A DNA stretch of 64,000 nucleotides from Rhodococcus sp. SBT000017. GTDB taxonomy: Bacteria; Actinomycetota; Actinomycetes; Mycobacteriales; Mycobacteriaceae. Below the pieces are notes generated by a model, which did no database searches, was not told the DNA's origin, and was given only the letters and a program-made list of their open reading frames with translations. The stretch is from assembly GCF_003688915.1 (NCBI RefSeq), contig NZ_REFU01000001.1:930001-994000 (forward strand), in the 5' to 3' direction. Made by a program: the position numbers and the translations under genes. This document shows, one piece after another, positions 10,156 to 24,186 of this stretch (the stretch's first letter is position 1; each line of letters begins with the position of its first letter).

Positions 10156-10980
10156 TCACATGTTCTCGGGCAGGTACGTGTTGTGGCTGGCTCCGCCGTC
10201 GACGTACACGATGGATCCGGTGGTGCCGGGCAGCCAATCCGAGAGCAACGCGACGATCGACTTGGCGACGACGGTGGGGTCGTTGACATCCCAGCCGATC
10301 GGAGCAGCGCCGTCCCAGTAGACGTTGAGCTGATTCATCTTGGCCGCATCGTCGGTTGCCGTACCCGCGATGGCCTTGGCGGCCAGGGTCTTGATGGGGC
10401 CGGCAGCGACGAGGTTGGAGCGAATGCGCTTGGCGGCGCCCACTTCACGGGCGACGTAGCGGTTGACCGATTCCAGTGCAGCCTTGGCCACGCCCATCCA
10501 GTTGTAGTACGGCATCGACGTGCGCGGGTCGAAGTCCATTCCCACGATGGAGCCACCCTCGTTCATGACCGGCAGAACTGCACGCGCGAGCGATGCGTAG
10601 CTCCACGCCGAGATCTCGAAGGCCTTGGCGGCGTCGGGGCCGGGGCCGTCGAGGAACGGCTTCGCGTCAGGGCCCATCAGGGTGCGGGGAGCGAATGCGA
10701 TCGAGTGCAGAACCCCGTCGATACCCTCGGGTGCTACTTCGCGTACGCGGTCGGCCAGTGCAGCGAGGTGTTCCTCGTTGGTGGCGTCGAGCTCGATCGC
10801 CGGGGGCACCTCCTTGGGCAGACGCTGTGCGATGCGGTCGATGAGCCGAAGCCGATCGAACCCGGTGATGATCACCTTGGCACCCTGCTCCTGCGCCATG
10901 GCAGCGGCGTGGAACGCGATCGAGGCATCGGTGATGATGCCGGTGATGAGAATGGTCTTGCCTTCGAGCAATCCGCCCAT
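10156..10980 (-). CDS. inhA: Enoyl-[acyl-carrier-protein] reductase InhA
   Basis: This 274-residue NADH-dependent enoyl-ACP reductase of fatty acid synthase II elongates mycolic acid precursors and is the isoniazid and triclosan target. It has the cofactor-binding start [32 protein letters not shown] with Ser93, SIVGMDFDP, and the catalytic Tyr159 and Lys166 in [22 protein letters not shown] and [10 protein letters not shown] follow the mycobacterial protein closely. The start ATG at 10980 is preceded by a short gap after fabG1 (57 bases). The mabA-inhA arrangement is characteristic of mycolate producers. The residues cited match the drug-sensitive mycobacterial enzyme; no resistance change is evident at the serine or at the isoleucine of SIAFH. 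Confidence 0.97.
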   Translation of the reverse strand: MGGLLEGKTILITGIITDASIAFHAAAMAQEQGAKVIITGFDRLRLIDRIAQRLPKEVPPAIELDATNEEHLAALADRVREVAPEGIDGVLHSIAFAPRTLMGPDAKPFLDGPGPDAAKAFEISAWSYASLARAVLPVMNEGGSIVGMDFDPRTSMPYYNWMGVAKAALESVNRYVAREVGAAKRIRSNLVAAGPIKTLAAKAIAGTATDDAAKMNQLNVYWDGAAPIGWDVNDPTVVAKSIVALLSDWLPGTTGSIVYVDGGASHNTYLPENM

Positions 10981-11037
10981 GGTGCAGTGTTCCTTAAATC
11001 GGAGGTGAATGTCTATATCGTTGCGCGAAAGGGACTT

Positions 11038-11826
<789 letters not shown>

Positions 11827-12819
11827 TCACGGAAGACGTTGCCTCATCACCAACGCCGAACCGAGGCCAACCGAGATGCACAGAACACCGAGTATCAGCC
11901 AGGGACGCGAGGCGTCGCCGCGGGTGATCTCGAAACCGATCTGCTCCTCCAGGGTGTCGTACACGTCGCGGAGGTCCTCGAGCGACGACGCGGTGAAGAA
12001 GCTGCCGCCGGACAGATCCGCGATGTCCCGCAACGACGGATCGTCCACCGGTACCGGCACCCGTTCGACTCCGGCCTCGTCCTCGATTTCGACCGAGCCA
12101 TAGCTCGTGCCGAACGAGATGGTGGAGATGGGGACGTTCTTGTCCTTGGCGGCTCGCGCCGCGGTGTACCCGCCGCGTGGGTCGTCGAGGTTCTGCGGAA
12201 CGGTCTGCTTGCCGTCCGAGAGCAACACGATGCGCGCCGGTGGTGCCGCGTCGCCGCCGCCGAGTATCGCGCCGAGAGTGTCGATCGACTGGAGCGAGGT
12301 GAAGATCGCCTCGCCGGTGGCCGTTCGCTCACTGAGCTGCAACTTGTCGATGGCGGACTTGGTGGCTTCGCGGTTGGCCGTAGGCGAGACCAGAACCGAC
12401 GCCGTACCGGCGAACGCGACCAATCCGAGATTGATGCCGGGCGTCAGACCGTCCGCGAAGGATTTTGCTGCTTCCTGTGCGGCGGCCAACCGAGTCGGCT
12501 CGACGTCGGTGGCCTCCATGGACAGCGACACGTCGATCACGAGCATGACGGTCGCCCGGTTCCGCGGCACGCGCTCGTCCGCCGTCGGGCCGGCCAGCGC
12601 GACCGTGAGGAACATCAGACCGACCAGCACCAGTGCGGTGGGCAGGTGACGTAACCGGTTCGGCCGATCGGGCGCGACGGACTCGAGCAGTTCCATATTG
12701 GAGAACCGCAGTACGTGCTTCTGCTTGCGCCGCTGGATCCAGACGTAGCCGACCGTCAGTGCGATGACGACGACGAGGAATCCGAGCCACCACGGCGACG
12801 CGAAATCGGTCAGGCTCAT
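11827..12819 (-). CDS. von Willebrand factor A domain membrane protein (BatA-like)
   Basis: This 330-residue protein has two N-terminal membrane helices (about residues 10-27 and 62-80), a vWA domain starting [16 protein letters not shown] with the metal-coordinating DxSxS at residues 95-99, and a C-terminal helix ([19 protein letters not shown]). It belongs to the MoxR-DUF58-vWA module, in which a AAA+ ATPase and vWA proteins are thought to act as a metal-dependent chaperone or maturation system at the membrane. The start overlaps the stop of the DUF58 gene by 4 bases, and fabG1 follows 66 bases downstream from its own promoter. The position equals Rv1481 in M. tuberculosis. Confidence 0.9.
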   Translation of the reverse strand: MSLTDFASPWWLGFLVVVIALTVGYVWIQRRKQKHVLRFSNMELLESVAPDRPNRLRHLPTALVLVGLMFLTVALAGPTADERVPRNRATVMLVIDVSLSMEATDVEPTRLAAAQEAAKSFADGLTPGINLGLVAFAGTASVLVSPTANREATKSAIDKLQLSERTATGEAIFTSLQSIDTLGAILGGGDAAPPARIVLLSDGKQTVPQNLDDPRGGYTAARAAKDKNVPISTISFGTSYGSVEIEDEAGVERVPVPVDDPSLRDIADLSGGSFFTASSLEDLRDVYDTLEEQIGFEITRGDASRPWLILGVLCISVGLGSALVMRQRLP

Positions 12820-13814
12820 CGTGAACCCGCCCGAGCGGTGTTGGTGAACCCGGATCCGATGGTGTGCCTGCGTGCGGTCACGAACCGTACGACGTCGGCG
12901 ATCCAGTCACCGTCGGTGCGGAGCGTCAATCGAGGTGCACCGCACCGCCGCAACGCCTTCTCCACGTCGTCGCGGTGTGCGGCTGCTGCGCGCGCGAAAT
13001 CTGCCCGCAGCCGCGGCGTCGTACTGAATTCGCGAGTGCGGCCGGATTCCGGATCGTGGAGAACGACGTCACCGACGTCGGGCAGTTCCAGATCACGTGG
13101 GTCGAGTACCTCGACGGCCAGCACGTCGTGCCGAGCGGAGATGGCCCGAAGCGAGCGCTCCCAGTCGATCGGCCCGAGAAAGTCGCTGATCACCACAGCC
13201 ATCCCGCGGCGGCGTTCGGGCCGTCGCAGCGCTTCGATGGCAGCGCGCAGGTCACCGCGCACACCGTCGGCCGCAGCAGGCGTGGTGGCTATGGCACGGA
13301 GCATCGACTGCGTGTGCACGCGGCCGCCCCGTGCCGGAATGCGGTTGGTGTCTGAACCGGTGGCAACCACCGCGCCGATTCGATTGCCGCCGCCGCCGGA
13401 CAGATGCGTGATGGCAGCCGAGGCCGCGACCGCGAGATCCCGCTTCTCGCACCCGGTGGTGCCGAAGTCGAGGCTGGCCGACAAGTCGACCACGAGCCAG
13501 GTCTCCAGCTCGCGGTCGGCCACGGATTGCCGCACGTGCGGATGCGTCGTGCGCGCGGTGACCGACCAGTCCATCTGCCGAACATCGTCGCCCGGCTGGT
13601 ACTCCCTGGCGTCGCCCGGTTCGGATCCAGGACCGGGAATCAACCCGAGATGGTCACCGTGCAGCACCCCGTCCAGCCGTCGACGCACCGTCAGCTCCAG
13701 GGTCCGCAGTGCTGCGGCCAGCTTCGGATCACGAAGCTCACCCGAACGGAACGACGGTGGCCGGGCTACCACGGCTCGGCCTGCGGTCGCGGAGGCGGTG
13801 TCGGATCCGCTCAC
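12816..13814 (-). CDS. DUF58 domain protein of the MoxR module
   Basis: This 332-residue soluble protein contains the DUF58 signature G-x-S-x-R-x-Y-like block [25 protein letters not shown] (near residues 60-90) and a degenerate vWA-like fold ([13 protein letters not shown] near residue 112, with the DxSxS serines retained). DUF58 proteins accompany MoxR AAA+ ATPases and are probably adaptor or substrate-binding parts. Overlaps of 4 bases with moxR upstream and the vWA gene downstream show one polycistronic unit. The function in this lineage is unproven; the location between RipA and fatty acid synthase II genes suggests an envelope role, which is an inference. Confidence 0.9.
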   Translation of the reverse strand: MSGSDTASATAGRAVVARPPSFRSGELRDPKLAAALRTLELTVRRRLDGVLHGDHLGLIPGPGSEPGDAREYQPGDDVRQMDWSVTARTTHPHVRQSVADRELETWLVVDLSASLDFGTTGCEKRDLAVAASAAITHLSGGGGNRIGAVVATGSDTNRIPARGGRVHTQSMLRAIATTPAAADGVRGDLRAAIEALRRPERRRGMAVVISDFLGPIDWERSLRAISARHDVLAVEVLDPRDLELPDVGDVVLHDPESGRTREFSTTPRLRADFARAAAAHRDDVEKALRRCGAPRLTLRTDGDWIADVVRFVTARRHTIGSGFTNTARAGSR

Positions 13815-15145
13815 TGCCCCGGCGTACCGATCGATGATCCGTCACCCGACGGCTTCTGCAGAGACGGTGCTGGCTGGCCGTACGGCCCGGCCTGCGGATG
13901 TTGTTGAGGGCTGGGCTGTTGAGGGCCGGGCTGCTGGGGTGCAGGCGGTTGCCCCTGGCCGGGAAACTGGCCGGGTGCCGGAAACTGCCCCTGTGTCGGG
14001 TACGGCCCCTGCGGCTGACGTCCATCGAAGTGCGGTCCGTCCGGACCGGATCCGTTGCTCTGCGGTACCGCCTGCGGCGACACCTGCGGTAACCCGACGG
14101 TCTGCAGCACCCGGGAGATGACCGTCTCGGGCGTCACCTCGTCGGCAAGCGCGTCGTAGGACAGCACGAGACGGTGCCGGAGCACGTCGGGAATGACCTC
14201 GAGTACGTCCTGGGGAACGACGTAGTCGCGACCCCGGAGCAGAGCCAGTGCGCGGGAGGCCGCGATGATGCCGAGCGTCGCACGCGGCGATGCACCGTAG
14301 GCGATCCAGCTGGCCACGTCGTCCATACCGAACTGCTCGGGAGTACGGGTAGCAGCGATGACCCGGACCACGTAGTCGACGAGTGCGTGGTGCACGAACA
14401 CCGAGCCGGCCAGATTCTGCAGGCGAACCAACTCGACCGGGTCGAGGATCTGCTTGGGTTCGGGCGCCTTGATGCCCATGCGGTAGACGATCTCGCGTTC
14501 CTCCTCGACCGTCGGATAGTCGACGACGATCTTGAACAGGAACCTGTCTCGCTGTGCTTCGGGAAGGGGGTACACACCCTCGTTCTCGATGGGGTTCTGC
14601 GTTGCCATCACCAGGAACGGATCGGGCATCGGGAACGTCTTGCCGCCGATGGTCACATGCCGTTCGGCCATGACCTCGAGCAGAGCGGACTGCACCTTCG
14701 CCGGCGCACGGTTGATCTCGTCGGCCAGCACGAAGTTGGCCACGACGGGTCCGAGTTCGGTGTCGAACTCCTCACGGCCCTGACGGTAGATTCGGGTGCC
14801 GACGAGGTCGGTGGGCACCAGGTCGGGAGTGAACTGAACTCGCGAGAACGAGCCACCCACCACCCGTGCGAAAGTCTCGACCGCAAGGGTCTTGGCGACG
14901 CCGGGTACACCCTCGAGCAACACGTGTCCGCGGGCGAGCAACCCCACCAGAATTCGCTCGACCAGCCGATCCTGACCGACGATCACGCGCTTGACCTCGT
15001 ACACGGCCTTCTCGAGAAGCTGGACGTCCTCGGCCAGGGCCGGACTGTCCACCCGCTTCGGCTCCCCACCCGGTGGATTCGGAGTCGGAGACTCGACTCG
15101 CGTCGACCCCTCGTCGTTCGAAATCCGGCCGTCACGTGATGTCAC
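13811..15145 (-). CDS. moxR1: MoxR-family AAA+ ATPase with Pro/Gln-rich tail
   Basis: This 444-residue ATPase of the MoxR (APE2220-like) type has Walker A GVPGVAKTL, Walker B VLADEINRAP, sensor motif MATQNPIENEGVYPLPEAQRDRF and arginine-finger region. After the lid domain, from about residue 365, runs a low-complexity tail of some 75 residues rich in Pro, Gln and Gly, longer than usual. It powers the DUF58/vWA partners downstream. I choose the GTG at 15145 (VTSRDG) because mycobacterial MoxR1 also starts MTS and AAAGCGG lies upstream; an in-frame ATG at 15190 is the alternative. Confidence 0.92.
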   Translation of the reverse strand: MTSRDGRISNDEGSTRVESPTPNPPGGEPKRVDSPALAEDVQLLEKAVYEVKRVIVGQDRLVERILVGLLARGHVLLEGVPGVAKTLAVETFARVVGGSFSRVQFTPDLVPTDLVGTRIYRQGREEFDTELGPVVANFVLADEINRAPAKVQSALLEVMAERHVTIGGKTFPMPDPFLVMATQNPIENEGVYPLPEAQRDRFLFKIVVDYPTVEEEREIVYRMGIKAPEPKQILDPVELVRLQNLAGSVFVHHALVDYVVRVIAATRTPEQFGMDDVASWIAYGASPRATLGIIAASRALALLRGRDYVVPQDVLEVIPDVLRHRLVLSYDALADEVTPETVISRVLQTVGLPQVSPQAVPQSNGSGPDGPHFDGRQPQGPYPTQGQFPAPGQFPGQGQPPAPQQPGPQQPSPQQHPQAGPYGQPAPSLQKPSGDGSSIGTPGQ

Positions 15146-15266
15146 CAAGAATTCACCGCTTTCAGTCGATCGTCGTCGGGCACGTTTCATACCGCCGCAA
15201 TCAACTATTCCAGGTGATCGGGATGCGCGCCGAAAGGCACCCCCGACGCGCGCGCCGGGGGTGCGC

Positions 15267-16778
15267 TCAGGACACCATGCGCACGGCGTACGGCGTCATT
15301 CCGCTGTATCGCACGTCGGACACCTTGACCACCGAACCCGATTGCGGGGCTTCGAGCATCTTCCCGTCGCCGAGGTAGAGCGCGACGTGTTGGCTGGCGT
15401 TGGGTCCGTAGAAGATCATGTCGCCGCGCTTCATCTCCGAGGACGGCACCTGCTTGCCCGCCGTGTACTGATAGCCGGTGTAGTGCGGCAGCGAGATACC
15501 AAGCCCTGCGAAGGCATAGATCATCAGCCCCGAGCAGTCGAAGCCGACCTTGTTGTAGTCGCCGTAGCTGTCTGCGACTCCGCCGTCCCTGATGCCCTTG
15601 GTCGGCCCGTTCTCGTCGCCGCCGCCCCAGGAGTACGGCACGCCGAGTTGGCTCATTCCGCGGTCGATCGCCAACTCGACAGCTGCGCTTCCGGTGACCG
15701 ACGGCGTCGTGGACGTCTTCGGTTTGGCGGGTGTCTTGGGCGTGGTGGGGGTGGTCGCGGTCGAACTGTCCGAGTCGGTCGATGCGCTCGAATCGTCGTC
15801 CACGTCCACGTGCGAACGCTGGCCCTCGGCGATGGCCGCCGCGCGTTGCTGCGCCGCCAGGTTGGCCGATACTCGCGCAGCTGCCTGTACAGCAGCTTCC
15901 TTCGCCGCGGCCGTTGCGGCGGCGATGGCCGCATCCTCTGCCGCCTTCTGCGCCTCCCAGTCGCCGTACGCGGCTCGTTGGTCCTGCAGACCGGCGACGT
16001 TGCTGCGGGCGGCATCGAGTTCGGCCTGCGCCGAGTCACGCTGCGATTCGATCGTGGCCTTCCGGTCGGCCTCTGCCTGCAGCGCTGCCTGCGCCTCGGC
16101 GATGGCCTGTTCGGCCTCTGCCTTCTTGGCCTCGGCTTCCGAGGCGGCGGCGTCGGCCTGCTGCTTGGACTCACGCGCCGCCGAATCGCGGTTCGCCTGC
16201 TCGGTACGGGCCCGCTGCAGGCCGTCGAGTACCGCGTTCTGACTGTTGGAGAGAACCTTCAGGACCTGGGCGCGGTCCAGAACGTCGTCCGGTCCGCTCG
16301 ATCCCAGGAACGACGCCATCGAGGCGACGCCCGAGCCCTGGGTGTAGCTGGATTTGGCGAACTCGTCGAACTTGGCCTGGGCTGCCTGGATCTGGGTGCC
16401 TGCATCGGCGAGAGCCTGCTGCGCGGCGCCGACGATTGCGGCAGCGACATCGGCCGCGTCACGTGCGTTCTGCAGATCGACCAGGGCCTTGTTGACGCCT
16501 TCTCGCTTCGACGCGACCTCGTCGTCGAGTTGGGCCAGCTGCTGGTTGGCCGAGGCAATCGCGTCGATCAGCTGACCGACCTGGCCCAGGCTCGAATCGA
16601 CGGCGCTGCCCGCGGCGGCGATGTCGGTGTCCGAGGGGTTGGGCGGTGGCGGTGGTACCGCGGCGGCAACCCCGGGAAGGGTCGCCATCAACGCGAGAAC
16701 AAGGCCTGCGCCTACCAGCACGAATCGGGTACGGACGAGTGCACGGCGGTGAGTTCCGCGGACTTGACGTCGGCTCAC
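15267..16778 (-). CDS. ripA: RipA-type NlpC/P60 peptidoglycan endopeptidase
   Basis: This 503-residue secreted hydrolase has a basic N-terminus and hydrophobic signal segment ending in GVAAAVPPPP. A long alpha-helical coiled coil rich in Ala, Gln and Glu (about residues 45-310) follows, then a Ser/Thr/Pro linker, and a C-terminal NlpC/P60 domain with PYSWGGGDE, the catalytic cysteine in GFDCSGLMIYAF and histidine in SQHVALYLGDG. RipA cleaves the D-Glu-mDAP bond at the septum and is held inactive by the coiled coil. Start GTG 16778 has a strong GAGGGAG about 6 bases upstream. M. tuberculosis carries ripA and ripB in tandem here; only one gene is present in this window. Confidence 0.92.
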   Translation of the reverse strand: MSRRQVRGTHRRALVRTRFVLVGAGLVLALMATLPGVAAAVPPPPPNPSDTDIAAAGSAVDSSLGQVGQLIDAIASANQQLAQLDDEVASKREGVNKALVDLQNARDAADVAAAIVGAAQQALADAGTQIQAAQAKFDEFAKSSYTQGSGVASMASFLGSSGPDDVLDRAQVLKVLSNSQNAVLDGLQRARTEQANRDSAARESKQQADAAASEAEAKKAEAEQAIAEAQAALQAEADRKATIESQRDSAQAELDAARSNVAGLQDQRAAYGDWEAQKAAEDAAIAAATAAAKEAAVQAAARVSANLAAQQRAAAIAEGQRSHVDVDDDSSASTDSDSSTATTPTTPKTPAKPKTSTTPSVTGSAAVELAIDRGMSQLGVPYSWGGGDENGPTKGIRDGGVADSYGDYNKVGFDCSGLMIYAFAGLGISLPHYTGYQYTAGKQVPSSEMKRGDMIFYGPNASQHVALYLGDGKMLEAPQSGSVVKVSDVRYSGMTPYAVRMVS

Positions 16779-17217
16779 AAATGTCTCCCTCGGGTCCGGC
16801 ATTCACTCGGGTTCGCGTCGAACCGTCGTGCCGTCGAGGTGCTCTCCGTCCTCCACCCCGATCGCAGGTGACGGTGAGCGTTCTCGCCGGGCGGGAAAGA
16901 AACACGCAGCGATACGACAGGTGCGAACCACGTCAGTCACACCCGAAGCAGTGGCCTCCCGAGTTCCCCACGGATGACAACCGCCTTCTGCGACACTCCT
17001 TCCCCAGCAGTGCCAATGGCACCGTACGACACTTCGCACCCTAAAGAAACTCCAGTCACAAATGACACATTGGTAATTCGACCAGGCACAACGCCGTGAA
17101 CTCGGGGTTTACCGGAAACAATTTTTCCGACTTTTTCGGACGACCTCACGGCCATGATCGGGACCGGGTCGAACGGTGTGGGCGTCGGTCAGTCGAACGA
17201 CACTCGGACGAGCGTGC
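16779..17217. other. 439-base intergenic region upstream of ripA
   Basis: I find no convincing gene here. The part at 17040-17150 is AT-rich for this genome and probably holds the ripA promoter; TAGGGT on the minus strand at 17043-17038 is one -10 candidate, giving a leader of about 250 bases. A small hairpin lies at 17126-17140 (TCCGA/TCGGA) and another at 16810-16824 (GGTTCG/CGAACC), 30 bases before the ripA ribosome site. Two GTCACA motifs (16936-16941, 17055-17060) are present. I looked for a ydaO (cyclic di-AMP) riboswitch and did not find its core motifs. Confidence 0.5.
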
Positions 17218-17760
17218 TCAGTCGGCGACGGACTCGCTGTGCGCGCGGTCGTTCGTCTCCGCACGAGAGCGATATCGGCGGACCTTGACGACAGCTGTCA
17301 AGGCCACGACCGCGGCGACCACGACGACCAGACCGCCCGTGAGCAGCCCCCACGGTGTCTGATCCTCGACGAGGGTGTCGACGAAGTTGTCGGCAGCGAC
17401 GACGTGGTTGCCGGTGTAAGTACGGTCCTGGCCGGCTTCGAGGGTCACCCGACTGATCGAGTCGCTGAACGTGCCCACCTGCCCGGGGCTGAGCACGAGA
17501 ACCGTGCCGCCCTCGCGTGCTCCGACAGCGGTGGCGAGGTCTCGCAGTTGCGAGTCGTGGCGAGGTTCGGTCGGCACGATCACGATGCTCAGATCGATGC
17601 CGTGGTCCTCGGCGCGCGCGACGGCAGCGGACAACCCGGCTTCCTCGTCGGCGGGGGCACTGACGCCGGACTCGCGGACCGTGGCGACGATGCTGTCGAC
17701 GTCCAGACCTGCCGGAATATCGGTGGCAAGTGGGGAAACGGCGTGAATCGGCTCAGGCAT
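17218..17760 (-). CDS. Rv1476-like membrane protein
   Basis: This 180-residue protein has a soluble N-terminal domain of about 130 residues (alternating beta strands and helices, for example DLSIVIVPTEP and GTVLVLSPGQVG), one transmembrane helix (LLTGGLVVVVAAVVALTAVV, about residues 140-160) and a basic cytoplasmic tail RRYRSRAE. The N-terminal part resembles a TPM-like fold, but I cannot show catalytic residues. It occupies the place of Rv1476 next to ripA in M. tuberculosis, and is divergent from acn. The function is unknown; an envelope role is suggested by the neighbours only. Confidence 0.78.
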   Translation of the reverse strand: MPEPIHAVSPLATDIPAGLDVDSIVATVRESGVSAPADEEAGLSAAVARAEDHGIDLSIVIVPTEPRHDSQLRDLATAVGAREGGTVLVLSPGQVGTFSDSISRVTLEAGQDRTYTGNHVVAADNFVDTLVEDQTPWGLLTGGLVVVVAAVVALTAVVKVRRYRSRAETNDRAHSESVAD

Positions 17761-17942
17761 CTCTCGTCCAGTCGGTAGGAACCAGTCGGGTCGAACCCTA
17801 CGTCACCGCCACGCCCATACCTGGTAGGCCCGCAGGTCCGGCGCAACTACTGAGGTCGCCCTTCATTGCGCAGCCGGGAGCACTACGTGAGGATCGTCGT
17901 GTGGATCGGTCTCTCGACACCCACCGAGAACCCGGCCGCAGG

Positions 17943-17971
17943 TTTTCACAGGACAAGCGTACTGTTAGACT
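17943..17971 (+). promoter_or_regulatory. acn promoter
   Basis: A -35-like TTTTCA (17943-17948) and a -10 TAGACT (17966-17971) are separated by exactly 17 bases. Transcription is predicted to start near 17978. The whole spacer is occupied by the AcnR-type operator. Confidence 0.6.
17949..17964. promoter_or_regulatory. AcnR operator candidate
   Basis: CAGGACAAGCGTACTG matches at every fixed position the imperfect inverted repeat CAGNAC-N3-CGTACTG known for the Corynebacterium glutamicum aconitase repressor AcnR. It fills the spacer between the -35 and -10 of acn, so binding would exclude RNA polymerase. The cognate TetR gene lies directly downstream of acn. Confidence 0.75.
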
Positions 17972-18108
17972 TCCATCGAGACACTGACCGTGCGTCCGCC
18001 TCGAACTCTCACTCCAGAGTTTCGATGCCGAGGCCCGCAGTCAGCGCCTCGCTTCAACCGTCGACACAGCCCCGTCGGCGGTGTGCCTCATAGACGAGTG
18101 GAGCTGAA

Positions 18109-20919
<2,811 letters not shown>

Positions 20920-20946
20920 GTGCGCGTCGTCTGACGTATGCCTCGA

Positions 20947-20994
20947 ACGGCGATGGGCCCGGAACCGACAACGTGTTTCCGGGCCCATCGCCGT
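20947..20994 (+). terminator. Terminator-like hairpin after acn
   Basis: The arms 20947-20964 and 20977-20994 are perfectly complementary over 18 bases (ACGGCGATGGGCCCGGAA and its complement) with a 12-base loop, 28 bases after the acn stop. No U-tract follows. It probably separates acn from acnR or lowers read-through. Confidence 0.7.
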
Positions 20995-21032
20995 ATCGGT
21001 CGAGGCCCTCATCGAAAGTAGGAAACCCACAC

Positions 21033-21599
21033 GTGCCCAAGGTCAGCGAAGACCACCTGGCCGCCCGTCGAAGCGAAATTCTCGACGGCGCGCGTAAGTG
21101 CTTCGGCGAGTTCGGTTACGAGGGCGCGACAGTACGGCGTCTCGAAGAGGCCACCGGCCTGTCGCGCGGAGCCATATTCCACCACTTCAAGGACAAGGAC
21201 GGACTCTTCCTCGCGCTGGCGCAGGAAGATGCCCGACGCATGGCCGAGGTCGCTTCCACCCAGGGTCTGGTGCAGGTGATGCGAGACATGCTGGCGCAAC
21301 CCGAACAATTCGAGTGGCTCGGAACGCGGCTCGAGATCACCCGACGATTGCGCACCGACGCGGACTTCCGGACCAGCTGGGCCGAACGGTCTGCCGAGCT
21401 GACCGACGCGACACTCGGACGACTCGAGCGTCAGAAGACCGCAGGAAGACTGCGCGACGACGTACCCAACGACGTCCTCGCCGACTACCTCGATCTCGTG
21501 CTGGACGGACTGGTGGCCCGCATCGCGTCCGGCCACGGCCGGTCGAACCTCGCAGCGATCCTGGATCTGGTCGAGGAATCGGTCCGGCGGCAGGACTGA
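21033..21599 (+). CDS. acnR: TetR-family repressor of aconitase, AcnR
   Basis: This 188-residue regulator has an N-terminal TetR helix-turn-helix: RRSEILDGARKCFGEFGYEGATVRRLEEATGLSRGAIFHHFKDKDGLFLAL (about residues 10-62, quoted here in short as ATVRRLEEA and GLSRGAIFHHF). The length equals the C. glutamicum AcnR protein, and it lies downstream of acn on the same strand as there. An operator matching the known AcnR site is present in the acn promoter. The GTG at 21033 (VPKVSEDH) is chosen because AGGAAA precedes it and homologues start here; a longer ATG start at 20973 would lie inside the terminator hairpin. The C-terminal effector domain probably binds citrate with a metal, by analogy. Confidence 0.9.
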   Translation: MPKVSEDHLAARRSEILDGARKCFGEFGYEGATVRRLEEATGLSRGAIFHHFKDKDGLFLALAQEDARRMAEVASTQGLVQVMRDMLAQPEQFEWLGTRLEITRRLRTDADFRTSWAERSAELTDATLGRLERQKTAGRLRDDVPNDVLADYLDLVLDGLVARIASGHGRSNLAAILDLVEESVRRQD

Positions 21600-21609
21600 C
21601 CCCGCCCCA

Positions 21610-23241
<1,632 letters not shown>

Positions 23242-23397
23242 GCGTGAGCTCCTAGCGATTGCCGAACAATATCGTTGCCCGTCGACCGACGGGCGAACTC
23301 GATGTGCGCCGCCGAACGGCACAGCAAACCCCCATTTTAGCTCAGCATTCACGTGCCCTCACCCAGGAACGACGGTGACACCGGTAACGTCTGATCG

Positions 23398-24186
23398 ATG
23401 ACCGACGCTCCCGAAACAGTCAGCTCTTCCAGCGCGCCGATCCCCGACCTCACCGGGCGCACCGCACTCGTCACCGGCGGCAGCCGAGGCATCGGCAAGG
23501 CCATCGCCGCGGAACTGCTCGCTCGCGGCGCGAACGTCGCCATCACCGCTCGCAAGCGCGAACCTCTGATTGCGGCGGCAGCGGAACTCGGTGATTCGGT
23601 ACTCGCGATCGACGGCAATGCGGGCGACCCGGAGCACCGGCGCACCGCGGTGGCGAGCACTGTGGAGACCTTCGGTTCACTGGACATCCTGGTCAACAAC
23701 ACCGGCATCAATCCCGTCTACGGCTCGCTGATGGATGCCGACCTGGCGGGCGTGAGCAAGATCTTCGACACGAACGTCGTGGGGACTCTCGGCTTCGTCC
23801 AGCAGGCGTTCCATGCCTGGATGGGCGAGCACGGCGGCGCGATCGTCAATATCGCCAGCGTGGCAGGCATCCGCTCCACCGGAGTGATCGCCGCGTACGG
23901 CGCATCCAAAGCTGCTCTGATCCGCCTCACAGAGGAACTCGCCTGGCAGCTCGGTCCGAAGATTCGCGTCAATGCCGTGGCACCGGGCGTGGTGAAGACG
24001 AAGTTCGCCGAGGCTCTCGTCGCCAACGGAGAAGACGCCGCGGCGGCCGGCTACCCGATGAAGCGCCTCGGAAACCCGGAGGACGTAGCGGCCCTGGTGG
24101 CCTTCCTGGTGTCGGACGCATCCTCCTGGATCACCGGCGAGACCGTGCGCGTGGACGGTGGTTTGCTCGCCACCGGCGGAATGTGA
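23398..24186 (+). CDS. Short-chain dehydrogenase/reductase
   Basis: This 262-residue classical SDR has the cofactor motif TGGSRGIGKAI (about residues 25-35), NNTGIN in place of NNAG, and catalytic Ser in NIASVAG with Tyr and Lys in YGASKAAL. The C-terminal WITGETVRVDGGLLATGGM is typical of 3-oxoacyl-ACP reductase-like enzymes. The substrate cannot be deduced. The -10-like TAACGT at 23385-23390 lies 7 bases before the ATG, predicting a leaderless mRNA. The stop overlaps the start of the lycopene cyclase gene by 3 bases, so the two are co-expressed; whether they share a pathway is unknown. Confidence 0.88.
   Translation: MTDAPETVSSSSAPIPDLTGRTALVTGGSRGIGKAIAAELLARGANVAITARKREPLIAAAAELGDSVLAIDGNAGDPEHRRTAVASTVETFGSLDILVNNTGINPVYGSLMDADLAGVSKIFDTNVVGTLGFVQQAFHAWMGEHGGAIVNIASVAGIRSTGVIAAYGASKAALIRLTEELAWQLGPKIRVNAVAPGVVKTKFAEALVANGEDAAAAGYPMKRLGNPEDVAALVAFLVSDASSWITGETVRVDGGLLATGGM

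Larger units (their letters stand above)
17761..18108. other. 348-base divergent region before acn
   Basis: It holds the acn promoter and AcnR-type operator near 17943-17971 and an acn leader of about 130 bases with GGAG 5 bases before the GTG start. I see no gene in it. The promoter of the Rv1476-like gene must also be here, but no -35/-10 pair stands out. Confidence 0.5.

Noticed and set aside
16779..17217. A ydaO-type (cyclic di-AMP) riboswitch in front of ripA
   Set aside because: Core strings such as GGGGTGAA and the conserved GAGCGGGGGA were not found on the minus strand. A covariance-model search would be decisive.
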